Under the pieces are notes generated by a model. That model searched no databases, was not told the origin of the DNA, and saw only the letters and a list, made by a program, of their open reading frames with translations. DNA of 64,000 nt, taken from positions 36,603,667 to 36,667,666 of the forward strand of contig NC_088780.1 in assembly GCF_958450345.1 (NCBI RefSeq), written 5' to 3'. Position numbers and translations under genes: made by a program. Origin of the DNA: Calliphora vicina (Eukaryota > Arthropoda > Insecta > Diptera > Calliphoridae). The number at the start of each line of letters is the position of its first letter. The first letter of the stretch is position 1. Shown piece by piece: positions 1 through 11,278 of this stretch.

Positions 1-718
1 TTGACAGACATGAGAGATTATAAGAAACTATATGGTTTTTTAACCTATTTAAACAATTTTAAATCTTTTAAAAATATTCATAGTTACTTTTGTTTGCTTT
101 CCTTTATTTTATAGAGTTATTAAACATAAAATTCCCACAAATATTGCCCTATGGCTTCTAGCTATTATTTATGTTCGCCTTACCATCATCATTCATAATA
201 ATAATTGTTAAGACACTGAAAGCATATTTTATTCACAATATGATGTTGCCATAATTTTTCTTCATCCTATTCTTCATTTTGAATTTTATTGACAGTTTTA
301 TGGACGACCAAGTGACTCTTAAATGTCTTACGTTACAGCAAAGGAAAATACTAAATCCAGTTTATTTACTTTATTTTTTTTTTGTTCTTAATGCTGACAC
401 CATTTAACTTTATTTTAGGAAGAATACTAAAAAAATTCCTAGAAATTTTTCTGACCTAAAACACAAAATATGTTTTTTTGTGTGTTTGTTAAGCCAACAT
501 GACGTATGATGATTATTAATGTCATACTTGTCATACATAGCGTATGATTACTATTAATAAAAATGTGAAAAGTAAACCTTAACTACAAACACTATCACTA
601 TAAAAAGGAAACAAAAACTAATACCAAATGTTTTGAAACTAGTAAAAACAAGTAAAAGAAGTATATGTAACCATGCCACGAATCTGAAATGCCCTTCATC
701 AATATGAAGATGTATGAT
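1..718. other. AT-rich stretch without recognised feature
   Basis: No open frame of note, no repeat shared with the rest of the window, no RNA gene. TCATACTTGTCATACATAGCG at about 525 and neighbours contain short TCATAC repeats only. Confidence 0.5.
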
Positions 719-894
719 CACTGCTACACGTTCAATATATATTGACCGCGATCTAGTATCGCGATATTTATTGAACGTGTAGCATGTAGTATTGATGGAT
801 CGCGATCCAAATTGCAGAATAACCTAATTTGGCGTGATCCATTACAATGGATTGCGATCCAAATATCACAATATATATTGAGTGTGTAGCAGTG
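719..894. mobile_element. Small palindromic MITE, terminal CACTGCTACAC
   Basis: The termini CACTGCTACACGTTCAATAT and its near-complement at 869-894 form a 26-bp inverted repeat with two mismatches. The left half holds a second copy of the arm (to about 784), so the element folds in more than one way, with CGATC/GATCG cores. No target duplication was found. Confidence 0.65.
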
Positions 895-1367
895 CCCTAT
901 ATTAGGATGAACATTATTTTAAAATTTTATTATTTTCGATGCTCCCAAGATCAAAAAATTGTTTTCGTCTTCTAAAAGGAAATGATGAAAATTTTAGCAA
1001 ACTCGTATAACATTAGAGGGTGCACATTTTATAGAAATTTTGGATTAAAGTAGCTAAATTTTCCAAATATTTTAAAAAAACAGTCCATCTGTCTGTCTGC
1101 TGAAATTTTCCACAAATACTCTCTGTTGACAAGCCCCCATACAAATTTAACCCCGTAATACTGTTTGAGCAGTCATAAATACTAATGTTGATTATTATCT
1201 TAGTACTTTGAAATTATACTGTAAAAAGTGTTTATAAAAAACCGTAGTTTTAAAAAACCGGATTGTAGGTTAACCGAAAATTTACCTTGTTTAGAAAACC
1301 GGGTTTAAGCAATACATTTTTTTATGAAGAAAGCATAAAATATCCATTAAATAGCTTTAAAGTTTGT
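895..1367. other. Unassigned AT-rich spacer
   Basis: Contains two AAAACCG motifs near 1240-1310 but nothing that I can assign. Confidence 0.4.
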
Positions 1368-1950
1368 ACACAGAAAAAAAAATTCATAATTGGAATGAAT
1401 TTTGTAATAAATATTATTAATCGAACTTGACTTTTTTTTCCCAAACTTATTTCATTCAAAATAAGAACATGTTCATAAATATTATAAAATTTTACATGAC
1501 GGACATTTTTGCTTTTTTTACTTAATTTTTTTAATAAATTGCATTATAATTGTATTATATAATGAATTAGTGCAAGAATATTTGCATAATAGCCATATAT
1601 TGGCCAATATTTTAAGATAAAAAGGAGAATATCTGAAACTTAAAAATAATTATTAAACATAATAAAACATTCATAAATATAAAAGCATTTCATCCTCTTA
1701 AATCAATTTAATCATTTTGTAGCTGAAAATCATAAAAAAATTAAAAATTTTCCATGAAAAATTTCAAACATTTTTGAACAACATAAAAATAAAAATGAAA
1801 TTGAAATTATATTTTTCAAGCCTTCTAGATTTTATTTCAAAACATAAAATATTAAAAAAATCATACTATTTATGAAATTATTTATAAATGTTATGAATTG
1901 AAATCAATGAATTCGAATCATAATATTTATGTTGAAACTTTTTTCTGTGT
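1368..1950. mobile_element. MITE with ACACAGAAAAAA termini, copy 1
   Basis: The left end ACACAGAAAAAAAAATTCAT and the right end TTTTTTCTGTGT form short inverted termini. The first 200 bp match a second element at 16291-16760 (shared AACATGTTCATAAATATTAT and TTGGCCAATATTT), which defines a dispersed family. No coding capacity. Confidence 0.6.
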
Positions 1951-2035
1951 AGTTTTTTGTAGTCAGAAATATAAAAATTTCAAAAGTTTTATCTCAGTCT
2001 AATCGAATTAATTATAACTATGTTACTAAATATAT

Positions 2036-2369
2036 TGTTGAGTTTTTACCTTTTAAAAACGGTGGCTTATTTCCTATAAATAAACCTGGAACTTTTGATT
2101 GCAAATAAAAGCAATTTAGTAGTGTAAAATTCTTTATTCAAATTTACACAACAATGTAACAGCGTCTAGCATAAACTAAAACAATGACTGCAAACGCTGC
2201 CACTATTTATACACAGCGCCATCTTCCTTCCAGTAGCTTCATGAAAGTTCTCTTTCTACAATGATCCACTCAAAGCTTTTATTCAATGTTGTATGCTTCA
2301 CAGCTACGTTAATAATGTCGACAGTTATGTTAACTGATGTTAATCGGTCGGTAAACAAGATTGTCTACA
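2036..2369 (-). mobile_element. Solo LTR of an LTR retrotransposon
   Basis: Read on the minus strand it begins TGTAGACAATC and ends CTCAACA (TG...CA ends), with a TATA box in TATAAATAGTGGCAG, a poly(A) signal AATAAAG and the shared 3' part TTTTATTTGCAATCAAAAGT. It is homologous to the LTR at 9493-9944 and to a fragment at 55424-55503. No internal domain or matching target duplication was seen, so it is a solo LTR or remnant. Confidence 0.65.
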
Positions 2370-2484
2370 ATTAGAAGTCTCCAGAAATAGAAATGTTGAG
2401 CAACATGATGCCACTTGAAATCTTTAGAAATCGTTATATTTGAATTCAATGTCAATTATGTTCATTTGTTGTTAGTCTGATTAA

Positions 2485-2790
2485 AATGAGTGGTCAGAAA
2501 AAAGTGCGTAATAAAATTATTAAATATTTTTAACAAAATCGAACTTGGTGCTACAAAAAGTTGGTCACGCAATCAATGGTCTGCCGTCAAGCTGATTCCA
2601 ATGTTATTAAACAGTATCGGGAGAACTTTTCCGTTGATAGACAATCTGGTTCAGGCAGAAGGAATGGTCCACATGATGTTTGTATAGCCAATAAATAGAA
2701 AGCATTTTCAAAAGAGCTACCAAAACATCCGGTAGGAAAGCAGTCCGGTTAGCTCAGTACTCGGACCATTTGGTACGAAAAGTTTAGGTT
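2485..2790 (+). pseudogene. Mariner (DD37E-type) transposase N-terminal remnant
   Basis: Reading from ATG 2485 (MSGQKKVRNKIIKYF, stop, then frameshifted QYRENFSVDRQSGSGRRNGP) it matches the N-terminal helix-turn-helix region of the transposase at 11412-12418. It carries in-frame stops and breaks off after the segment equivalent to SDYLVRKV. No catalytic part follows, so this is a dead fragment on the plus strand. Confidence 0.75.
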
Positions 2791-2821
2791 AGGTTTAAAA
2801 ATATACGGTCATTTTTTTCAT

Positions 2822-3040
2822 GTTCCAACTTTTTCGTGTAACTTTTTATAGGGATAAGAAAACAGTTAGTAAGTTATTTTTATTGTATTCGAAATTTTAT
2901 TTCAAATACAGATATTTTAAAATAAATTCGAACCTCCGTAGGCCCGCCATATCTAAGAAACCAAAAAAAGATCCAGCAGAATTAAAAAAATTAATAATTA
3001 AATAAATAAACCTAAATATCTCTTGAACTAAAATAGATAA
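2822..3040. repeat. Dispersed repeat shared with 47415-47625
   Basis: Shares the order AACTTTTTATAGGG, AATAAATTCGA(A/C)CCT, AAAACCA(T)AAAAAAGATC and AATATCTCTT(G/C)AACTA with the middle of the foldback element at 46452-47844. It is possibly an internal remnant of that family. Confidence 0.6.
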
Positions 3041-3044
3041 CTTA

Positions 3045-3287
3045 CATATCGTCCCTTTAATAAAACAATAGTGTATAATTTTTTTGACATTTCGAAATAA
3101 TTGAGTTTAAAATTTTTGTGTTAGTAGACATCTAGAACAAAAGTAATATTTCAATTGATCTTTTGACCCACTTTGTGAAAGTCGAATTTCACCAACTTTT
3201 GACCACATATAAAATCAGTTATGTAGATTCTTATTATACAATGGTGTATATGCTTATACACTATTGTTTTATTGAGGGGACGATATG
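3045..3287. mobile_element. MITE with CATATCGTCCC inverted termini
   Basis: The left end CATATCGTCCCTTTAATAAA and the right end TTTATTGAGGGGACGATATG are inverted repeats of about 33 bp including ACAATAGTGTATA. Half of a second copy lies at 58829-58937 in the opposite sense. Confidence 0.7.
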
Positions 3288-3948
3288 TATGCATGTTTTT
3301 TGTAGACCTCCTTAACAATTTATATTTAAAAATTCAGCTCATTGTGATCATACTTGGATTTTTGAAATGTAATTTTGCTAATTAAGCGTAAAGCGCTCTA
3401 TTTACAACTTTTATATCTTTGGTGACCCCAACTTAAATTTTCCGGCAAAAATGTTCGTAAAATATTTTAATCCTTAAATGTGCTTTTTGAAAGGACTTTT
3501 TTGATTTTTTCGAAAAGAGGGTCAAATTGAGGAGATACGGGGTTAAGATCTTACACAAAAATTATCCCCATAAAAATCCACAATATAATTCTGATAAATA
3601 AGAATTCTCTCGGATATTAAATTACAACATTTTTTTCAGTAACTATAATGTTACTTCGATCAAAAAAATAAAAATAAAAAAAAAACAATCAGACCAGCTG
3701 GACTATAACTTAATGCCCTTTCAGAATTATAGGGTCGCTATTCTATTCCAAAAATGCTATTGGATAGTGTAATTAGTTGAATAACAAAACGACATTGATG
3801 TTTAAAATAGATTTACTTACAAAATCAATTGAAATTTCAATGAATTCAATTCAAATGAGTTAAAAATGCAATGCTAATTCTTTTTTCTAATTCATTGGAA
3901 TTAATTCAAAATCAATTCTATTCAAATGAATTGCAATTCACTTTGGCA

Positions 3949-4100
3949 AATTCATTTAATTAGAAACGAACTGCAATTCATTCTAAAAATTCATTTGATT
4001 TGGAAACGAATTGCAATTCATTTGACAAATTCATTTGAACTGGAAATGAATTGCAATTAATTTTTACCAAATTCATTTGAATTGACTCAAATTTCATGCA
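3949..4100. repeat. Minisatellite, about 40-bp unit
   Basis: Units start at 3949, 3989, 4028 and 4070 (AATTCATTTGA...GGAAACGAATTGCAATTCA), at least 3.5 copies with divergence. Related single motifs extend back to about 3830. Each unit holds the palindrome GAATTGCAATTC. Confidence 0.75.
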
Positions 4101-4413
4101 ATACCTGAATGATTCGCGAATTAATTAAAAAATTAATGATTCATTTACAGCTTGGATTGTATTGAATATCAGTAGTTTAAGTTTTAAATCAGACCAAATG
4201 TTTGATATAATATGTATACAATGAATATAGCAAATTCATACAGACATGAGATTTATTGATTTTAGTCCCAAATCGACTGAAGACAACATTTGTTCCTAGT
4301 ACCCGTACAATGCCCCTTCAAAAATTACTTGCATATTCATATTTGTCTTATAATAATAAATATCGTGACAGCTATATCACAAAAATATTTTATTGTCACG
4401 TATTGGTAGGTAT

Positions 4414-5346
4414 TAGGGTATTCACTCAAGTAATGATCGTTCGATTAATCGAATAATTTCTTACGAATAATTATTCGAACAATTTAAAAATGGTTATTTT
4501 CGAATAACGAATAATTCGAACAGTTTTATGTAGAATAATCGATTAAAACGAATAAATGTTCATATATATTTAAATTTATTAAATTGCTTAAAATTTTTCA
4601 TAATTCCAAATTTAAACAAAATTGTATTGTTTCTGAAATTCGACAAATAACTAAAGATAAGGGAGTCTTTCGATCACTGATGAGTGGTCCGATAGCTCCT
4701 TCTATAAGTACATAAATATTACTGCAACAAGTTACAATTCTAAGAACAAGTCTTTCAAAATGTTTCATTTAGGACTAAAATATTTGTAATTTCCTAAAAA
4801 AAGGCTAAATGGTTTTATAATTGATTTCGAAACTGAAATTCGAGCATCTAAATATAAACATATGCTGGCGAAATATTAGCAGAATTGCAATTAATAATCA
4901 AAATATTAAAACCCAAATTTTAAAACCCGAATTAATGAACGATATAAAGAACGATATATTGCACTTGATTACAGGATCATGTCCAACTAGCTCAAATTTT
5001 TGAAATCAAAGTTCCAAAACGGAAACTAAAGAGTTTACTAGTCAATGGTTTTGTTGGTTGTTTGGGGGGGAATCTGATCAGAATATTTCTGATGAAAATT
5101 TAATTTTGGACTTTGTTTTCGAATTTTTTTAACATTATCAATACTTGAATTGTTAACTTTAACGTTATATTTTGTTTTTCTTTAACAATAAAATATTAAA
5201 AAACCTACATCAAAACTTCATTCTTTACTTTTTAAAAAAAAAATAAATTATTCGAATAATTCGATTAATTTTAAAATTGTGATCGAATTATTCGAAGTAT
5301 TCGTTTTATACGAACAAGAGAAAAATCGAATAGTTCGAATACCTTA
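4414..5346. mobile_element. Non-autonomous hAT-like element, termini TAGGGTATTC
   Basis: The left end TAGGGTATTC and the right end GAATACCTTA are inverted with one mismatch. The 8 bp outside are GTAGGTAT (4406-4413) and GTGGGTAT (5347-5354), a 7/8 match, as expected for a hAT target duplication. Subterminal regions at both ends are packed with TTCGAATAAT/CGATTAAT motifs. The insertion lies within the 3' end of a family-2 element. No transposase. Confidence 0.6.
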
Positions 5347-5393
5347 GTGGGTATACAAGATTCGGCACAGCCAAATACAATACTCTTACTTAT
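5347..5393 (+). mobile_element. Family-2 element, 3' end only
   Basis: GGGTATACAAGATTCGGCAC, AGCC and CTCTTACTTATTTT form the terminal hairpin and end of family 2. The 5' part is not recognisable beyond the hAT-like insertion. Confidence 0.6.
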
Positions 5394-6100
5394 TTTAATT
5401 ATTGACAATAAATTATTTTCTGATATGGACCGATCCTCACAAATGTTGGCAGAGAAATTTAGTTTCAAATAATGTAATGTTCTAGCAAAATTGTGTTGTC
5501 ATGATGTGCAAATGCCAAGACAGCAAGAATTAATTCTGAGAATGTATCATAATTAACGAAAAATGGATTTTAAATGACGAACGAATGTACGTCGGATTGA
5601 AAAGTTTCAATTTATGGCTTCAAATTTAAGTAAAAATTATATGTTTATACAATATAACCTTACCACTGTTAGAGAAAATGCTGTACAAACAACAAGGTGT
5701 CATATGTGCTATGTAAGTGCTGTCATATATTTCTATGTTTATTCTAGCTTTTTACAAAACCGGCCACTACATTATTCTCCTACACATTGTACAATAGGAT
5801 GGCGCTCATTTTCAACTTTTTAGATTCTGCCAACATCTGAAATTGTTCTCACTCGTTTAAAAACCAAATACTGAAAACTGAAGCAAAATCACACAGTATT
5901 GCAAATAAGTAGGTTTTGTATTTCATTTACCCATAGATAATTAAATATGAAAATGTTCTAACGTCTAAAACCAAAAATAAAAAAGATAAAAATAATAGAT
6001 GGAATCAGTATAGTGGAGTGGTATCTGCCATACTGAACTAAATTTATAAGAATCTTTAAACTTTGTGCAAATTACGTTGATAAAAATTATATCACATTTG
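5394..6100. other. Unassigned spacer
   Basis: No supported gene. A 69-codon open frame at 5614-5823 has no recognisable domain and codon use like the surrounding AT-rich DNA, so I do not call it. Confidence 0.4.
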
Positions 6101-6109
6101 GTTTATTTT

Positions 6110-6440
6110 ACTACTATTGGAGTTCCGATTTCAACGTAAAATTTTACACAGATTTGTATGCAAAAGTAAAATTTATGGATTGTGTGAATATCTGTTCATT
6201 ATAATTTGATGAAGATCGGCCTATAATTAGTCACAGCTCTTATATAAAGACCACTGCGGAAAAATACATTAACCAAACAAAAATTCTTACAAATATCGAT
6301 ATGTTGATCAGTTGTACGTATGCAAAACTTATACTATTGGATTTTGTGACGATCATTACATAATTGGAAATAGCTTCCACATAACATCCACTTCCGAGAA
6401 TAACTTTGCAAATATAGAGCCTGGATTGACGGTGAGATTT
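6110..6440 (+). repeat. Strongly diverged family-1 element
   Basis: Degenerate echoes of family 1 in order: GAAGATCGGCCTATAATTAG, CATAGCTC-like CACAGCTCTTATATA, GTGACGATCATTACATAATT and CACTTCCGAGAATAACTTT. The ends are not definable. Confidence 0.45.
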
Positions 6441-6781
6441 GAGCGAAAATATTATTTGTTGATCAAAAATTGTTGGTATTGAAAATGCGCAAATCGATCC
6501 AACCAAAAAAACAGTTCAGAACAAAATGTCCGTCCGATGTTTCAAATACGAGGAGACCATGAAAACCGATATCCACAAATAGTTATTGCTAATAGCTAAC
6601 CTATGTATTAAAAACTAGGTTTAATAGTTAAATAAAAATTCACAAAAAGTGCAAAATAAGTGCCACCCTATTTTACAGTCAAGCAAGTTAATAAGTAACC
6701 ATTATGATTACTCATCTTAACCAAATTTTCTTGTTTTATTTTGTTTCCCTCTTTTTCTCTTTATGTTTTCTTTTTTGTCAG

Positions 6782-6837
6782 CATTTCTGGGTCTGCCACG
6801 AAATTTGTGCTAATTCCCGCCAAGTCAAGTTAATAAG
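6782..6837 (+). other. Candidate 56-nt internal exon (unknown gene)
   Basis: A long pyrimidine tract (about 6725-6778) ends in GTCAG, followed by 56 unusually GC-rich bases and then AAG|GTAAAG, a near-consensus donor. Only one frame is fully open (HFWVCHEICANSRQVKLI plus two bases). It does not repeat in the window. It could be a coding microexon, a UTR exon, or a conserved non-coding block. No partner exon was found. Confidence 0.25.
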
Positions 6838-7540
6838 GTAAAGAGTACATTTTTGTTTTGTTATCAAAAACATTTTTATAAACTCTGAAAGTGTTAAGTA
6901 CAATTTTTTATGTTCTAACTTTTATTATGCCTTGGTATCTTGCCTTTGTTGTGCTACTTTGCGTTTGTTAATTTAATTAAATTTTCCTTTTTGCAACTTC
7001 ACTCTCTGGGGTCATTTGTCTAATTTTATTCATTTTCAATTTAATTAACGCGCCAAACTCATATATAACCAGCCACAAATATTTAAGGTTGGTTACGCCG
7101 CTGTTTTGTTTGTTTTCTTCGTAATCTTATTAAAGAGTTTGTTTAACTTTTAACACAATTTGTGGTTTTTATTGTTGTTAATTATGTTACAGTACAAAAA
7201 AGAAATTTATAGAAAAGTACCACATCTAACGTTTAAAAAGTAAATAAAATTATTTAGTTTTGCACATAAAAGTGCCTGATAAAGAGTAAAAGGCAGCAGA
7301 CTGAATGGAAAAAAGGGATAATTTTCAGAAGATATTGATTTTATCAAGTTTTATTGTTATTTTAAATTGTTAAAATTTGTTACCGTGCTATTATTGCAGA
7401 AGATTATAACTAAAGTTGCAACACAATAGAATGAAAGCAATGGACAACAAGTTGATTCAACTTACAAGATTTTATTAATTCGTGGAATTTTCTTATTAAT
7501 TTGTGGCAGTTAGGATTCATTCATATCTACGTTGCTGAAT
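6838..7540. other. Single-copy non-coding DNA
   Basis: Non-repetitive by comparison with the rest of the window, with some GC-richer blocks (ATTAACGCGCCAAACTC at about 7045, GGTTGGTTACGCCGCTG at about 7088). It may hold regulatory sequence; nothing decisive is visible. Confidence 0.3.
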
Positions 7541-7554
7541 GCGATATTCTTAGG

Positions 7555-7690
7555 CCTAAGTAAACATGACTCAGCATCACTTTATTCAGACATCATTATT
7601 TCATGGCGATCGTTCAATAATTGGTCATAGCTCCCATATAAGGTCAACCCAAAAATTGCTCACGAAAAAATTATTTAAATTTTAAAATTT
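7555..7690 (+). repeat. Family-1 fragment
   Basis: Matches the 3' third of family 1: TTCATGGCGATCGTTCAATA, TTGGTCATAGCTCCCATATA, then a CTCACGAAAAAATTATTTAA-like tail. Confidence 0.5.
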
Positions 7691-8749
7691 TTGGTCAATT
7701 TTTAATAGTATAATTTTGAATATATCCTTCATATCGTCCTCTGCTAACGGTATCAAACAATTTTCAAAACTCTATATAGGACATGTTGCCGATCATTTTA
7801 GTCAAGCCATTAGTGTGATTTTCATGGAAGAAATCCGGAATATACTGGTCTTAAGACCAGGCTCTTGTCAATAATTTATTTTATTCACTAAGCTGGAAGT
7901 TATATGCACTAGAGGAATATTAATTATGATTCCTTTATGCAAATGTGGGTAGAAATCTAAGTTTTATTGTGAAGATAAATTTAAATTTGCGAAGATTTTT
8001 TGTGCAAGAAAATGACAAATAAAAAGGATCTATAATTAATTGTTTATATCATCCACATCACTAAAGCCAATTACGAAAAATTATGTAGAGTACATTGAAA
8101 CGTTTCTTTCTAAAAGTTCAAACTGGTTGTTTTCATATTTTTATCTATAATTTCGTTGTTTTTAAATTTTTTGGAAAAATTTTTTTTCGAATTGTTATTT
8201 TAAATTTTTTTAAATTTTAATTTTTTTTTAATTCTAAAAAAAAAATGTTGTTTTTAAAAATATTGAAATATATATCATTACACCGTACGACACTCAATAT
8301 TAGACACGAAACGGATGATATACGTCTGAAACAATAAATTAAATGGAGAAAAACTGCGTTTTCAGTTTTTCATTTCGTGATCTTGTTTAATTTTAAAAGG
8401 ACTACAAATTTTCAGAGGAGTACATTTTTAAAAAAAATGTTTTAAAATACTTCTGATTATCCCACTATGTCAAATTTGGTGTCAAATAATCCTGTAAGGA
8501 TCCAAAGATGTCAAAAATGTCCTTTAAAATTTTTATCCCTGAATATCCTTTTAGATTTCCAATAATTTTTTTTTAAAAAAATAGTGCGTTAAAGATCAAA
8601 ATATTGAATACCACATGCCAAAATTTCAACCTTCTCTATTAACTACTTAAGTGTTAAAAAATATTTTAAATTTGAATTATTTGATTTTTAATATTTTATT
8701 TTAATATTTCATTCGAAAAAAATATAACAAAATCCGTTGTGAAAAGCAA

Positions 8750-9481
8750 CGAAGAAGACTTTTTAATAAACAAATAAAATGGTATAGTCGGACAAGCCAA
8801 GTATATGATTATAAAGAGTGTTCTTTTGATATGCAACTTATTTGTGTTGAATCTTATTTGAATACACACATTTTCGGTAGTGGGCCTTATATGGGAGCTA
8901 TGACTCATTATGGACGAATCGTCACAAAATTTGGTGGGATGAATTGCAAATATATAAAAACATACTTGTGTTGAATTTTGTTTGGATACTGACATATTTC
9001 AGACATTTTTGTATATTAATGACATTTTCGAAAATGTTGCTTATATGGGAGCTATGGAATATTGTTGACCGATCGTCACGAAATTTGGTCGTGAGAGTTC
9101 GGCTTGTGCTGAATTTGGTTTAAATATGTTTATAATTAAGATATTTATGAGAGCTTAACTATTTTCAAATAAGCCAATTGTATGGGGGCTAGGATAAATA
9201 ATGGACTGATTCTAACCAAATTCAATAGCCTTTGTCCTTTGTCCAATATAAAGGTTTGTGCCAAATTTTGTCGAATTATCTTTAAACCTGCGACCTGTAG
9301 TTTGATTACAATGTTTATATGGATGGACGGACAGACGGACGGACATAGCTTAGTCGACTCAGAAAGTGATCCTGAACAGATTGGTATACTTTAAGGTGGG
9401 TATTGGGACAATATTTTTGTATGTTGCAAACACCAGCCCTAACCCATTATACCTCCCCCACTATGGTGGTGTAGTTTATAA
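8750..9481 (-). mobile_element. Diverged family-1 element
   Basis: On the minus strand it shows the 5' hairpin (CTACACCACCATAGTGGGGG), the GTCY tract (as GGACGGACAGACGGACGGAC), AGTCGACTCAGAAAGTGATC and two GGGAGCTATGA blocks in family-1 order. The 3' terminus near 8750 is decayed. Confidence 0.65.
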
Positions 9482-9492
9482 ACATGGCAGAC

Positions 9493-9944
9493 TGTAACAT
9501 ATCTGTGGGCATTGTTAAATAAAAACTTTCAGTTGATCATTGGTCGTAAGTTGTAGAAAGTACACCACAGATGGCGTATGTATTAGTAAGATCTAGAATA
9601 TTCGAACTTTGACAGTTAAAGAGCAATCTAGAGTGCAGATGGCAGTGTTATAAATAGTGGCAGAGATTGCAGTCGTTAGTGAGTTTATCAGAGACGCTTT
9701 TCGAACAAACATCAACTGAGTGCTGTGTTTTTCAAGTGAATTCGAGTGCCTGTATTTCTGCGAATTTATAAACGTGTATAAAGAAACATTGAGTGACTAT
9801 TTAATTCTGCGGTTGTTGTACATTTTAAATAAATAAAGAGTTGTTACAGTTTTTAAACTACTAAAGGGCTTTTATTTGCAATCAAAAGTATCCGGTTTAT
9901 TTAAAGGAAATAAACCAACGTTTTGAAAAGGTTAAAACGTAACA
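9493..9944 (+). mobile_element. Solo LTR (452 bp)
   Basis: Begins TGTAACATATC and ends AACGTAACA (TG...CA). It has TATA box TATAAATAGTGGCAG at about 9652, a likely start region downstream (TCAGAGACGC), poly(A) signal AATAAATAAAG and the conserved TTTTATTTGCAATCAAAAGT. It is homologous to the LTR at 2036-2369. No internal region, primer-binding site or target duplication is visible. Confidence 0.65.
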
Positions 9945-10714
9945 ATATATAAAGGATGAAATTTTGACATTAAGTATAGAATATTTGGGTCTTTAACGCA
10001 ATATTTTTTTAAAAGGAATTTATTGGCAATCTTAAAGGATAAATATTTTAAAGGACATGTTTGACATCTTTTGATCCTTACAGGATAAAACAAAGATAAT
10101 ACGAAATATTTTACAACTCTTCTTGTTCTTTTGACGTACAAATTGTCGTTGTTGGAATAGCAGGAGTAATTTTAAATATTTTTTGAAAAATGTACTATTT
10201 TGAAAATTTAAAGTCCTTAAAAAAGCATACAGGATCGCGAAATGAAAAACTGAAAACACAGTTTTTCTCCATTAAATTTATAGTTTCAGAGGTATATCAT
10301 CCGGTTTTTGTCTAACGAATTTTTTCTCTATTTGTCGGACGGTGTTAGATATCCATATTGTCTATATTAATGACTTACTAATCCAGATATAGGTCAAAAA
10401 TAGGTAAACAAAATCGATGTTGTCCTGATGTTTTCCTAATTTTTTCTCAACCATTTGTAAACCGATTTTGCTGATTTAAAATAGGACACTTCTAGAAAGC
10501 ATGTCTGAAAAAATTATTGAAGATTTGGATCCCAAAGATATCTGGGGTCTTCAGAAAATTGATTTCAACAGACAGACGGACATGACTTAATCGACTCCGC
10601 TATCTATAAGTATCCAGAATATATACTTTATAGGGTCAAAAAATTATATTGTGGAAATTACAAATGGAATAACAAACTTATATATACCCTTCTCACGAAG
10701 GTGATGGGTATAAA

Positions 10715-11278
10715 AAGAGCAACAGCCCTGCTGGCAACTTAAGTTGTCGGTGGGCATTAATGGGTTAATAAATATTAACCATACTTTAATCCAGTATTTT
10801 GTTATGTATAACGACATATTCCCAAAAATTAAAAATAAAATATGCCTAGTAAAAAGATTAACAAAAAGAATGTTACCTTATATTCATTAGAATTAAAAAG
10901 AAGACATTTTATAAAGCAATCAGCCTAACCATAAAAGAAATTTTAAAGTTAATTTTTGTTAAAGTCATCTTTATTTGAAAATATAACTTTTGTTTTTTTT
11001 CAAACCATAAGAAATATTTTAAAAAAGCTTTCAAAACTTTTTCCAACTCATGCATTTTAATATTTTTCAATGAATTTAAACAAAAAAAAAGAAATTTAAA
11101 ACAAATTTCAAAACAAACAGCTTATTTTAAAATAATAAAACAAAATTTTAAATTGTGTTTGAAATTTGTATTATGGTACAAAATTTAAAATAATAGTCAG
11201 ATTTATGGACTTAAAATCGACTTTAAGGCTTTTGTGGTTAGGCTGAATATATCTTATATTTCTCAAGTTTGACATATA
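10715..11278. other. Unassigned AT-rich spacer
   Basis: Poly(A)- and poly(T)-rich, no coding signal, no repeat match that I can see. Confidence 0.4.

Larger units (their letters stand above)
8281..10344. mobile_element. PIF/Harbinger-like foldback element with long inverted repeats
   Basis: The ends CACCGTACGACA and TGTCGGACGGTG are inverted, and homology continues inwards for about 280-300 bp (8281-8565 against 10040-10344; for example GAGAAAAACTG(C/T)GTTTTCAG). It is flanked by TTA at 8278-8280 and TTA at 10345-10347, a 3-bp duplication typical of PIF/Harbinger. The interior is replaced by a family-1 copy and a solo LTR; no transposase. Confidence 0.65.
8110..10714 (-). mobile_element. Family-2 element split by a 2-kb foldback
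   Basis: The AT-rich half (8110-8280) and the other half (10345-10714) match intact family-2 copies on either side of 8281-10344. Other copies read ATATCTATCATTAGATATCC without interruption. The minus-strand 5' end is at 10714 (rc of ATACCCTTCTCACGAAGGTG). The 3' end with its hairpin is missing near 8110. Confidence 0.65.

Noticed and set aside
5614..5823. 69-codon plus-strand open frame
   Set aside because: No domain, no splice context, composition like surrounding DNA; chance length in AT-rich sequence with few GC codons.
7846..7861. 16-bp perfect palindrome CTGGTCTTAAGACCAG
   Set aside because: Isolated, no repeat copies or context; one such palindrome in 64 kb is not informative.
8696..8995. 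99-codon minus-strand open frame
   Set aside because: It falls in a decayed family-1 repeat; other copies of that repeat do not keep the frame.
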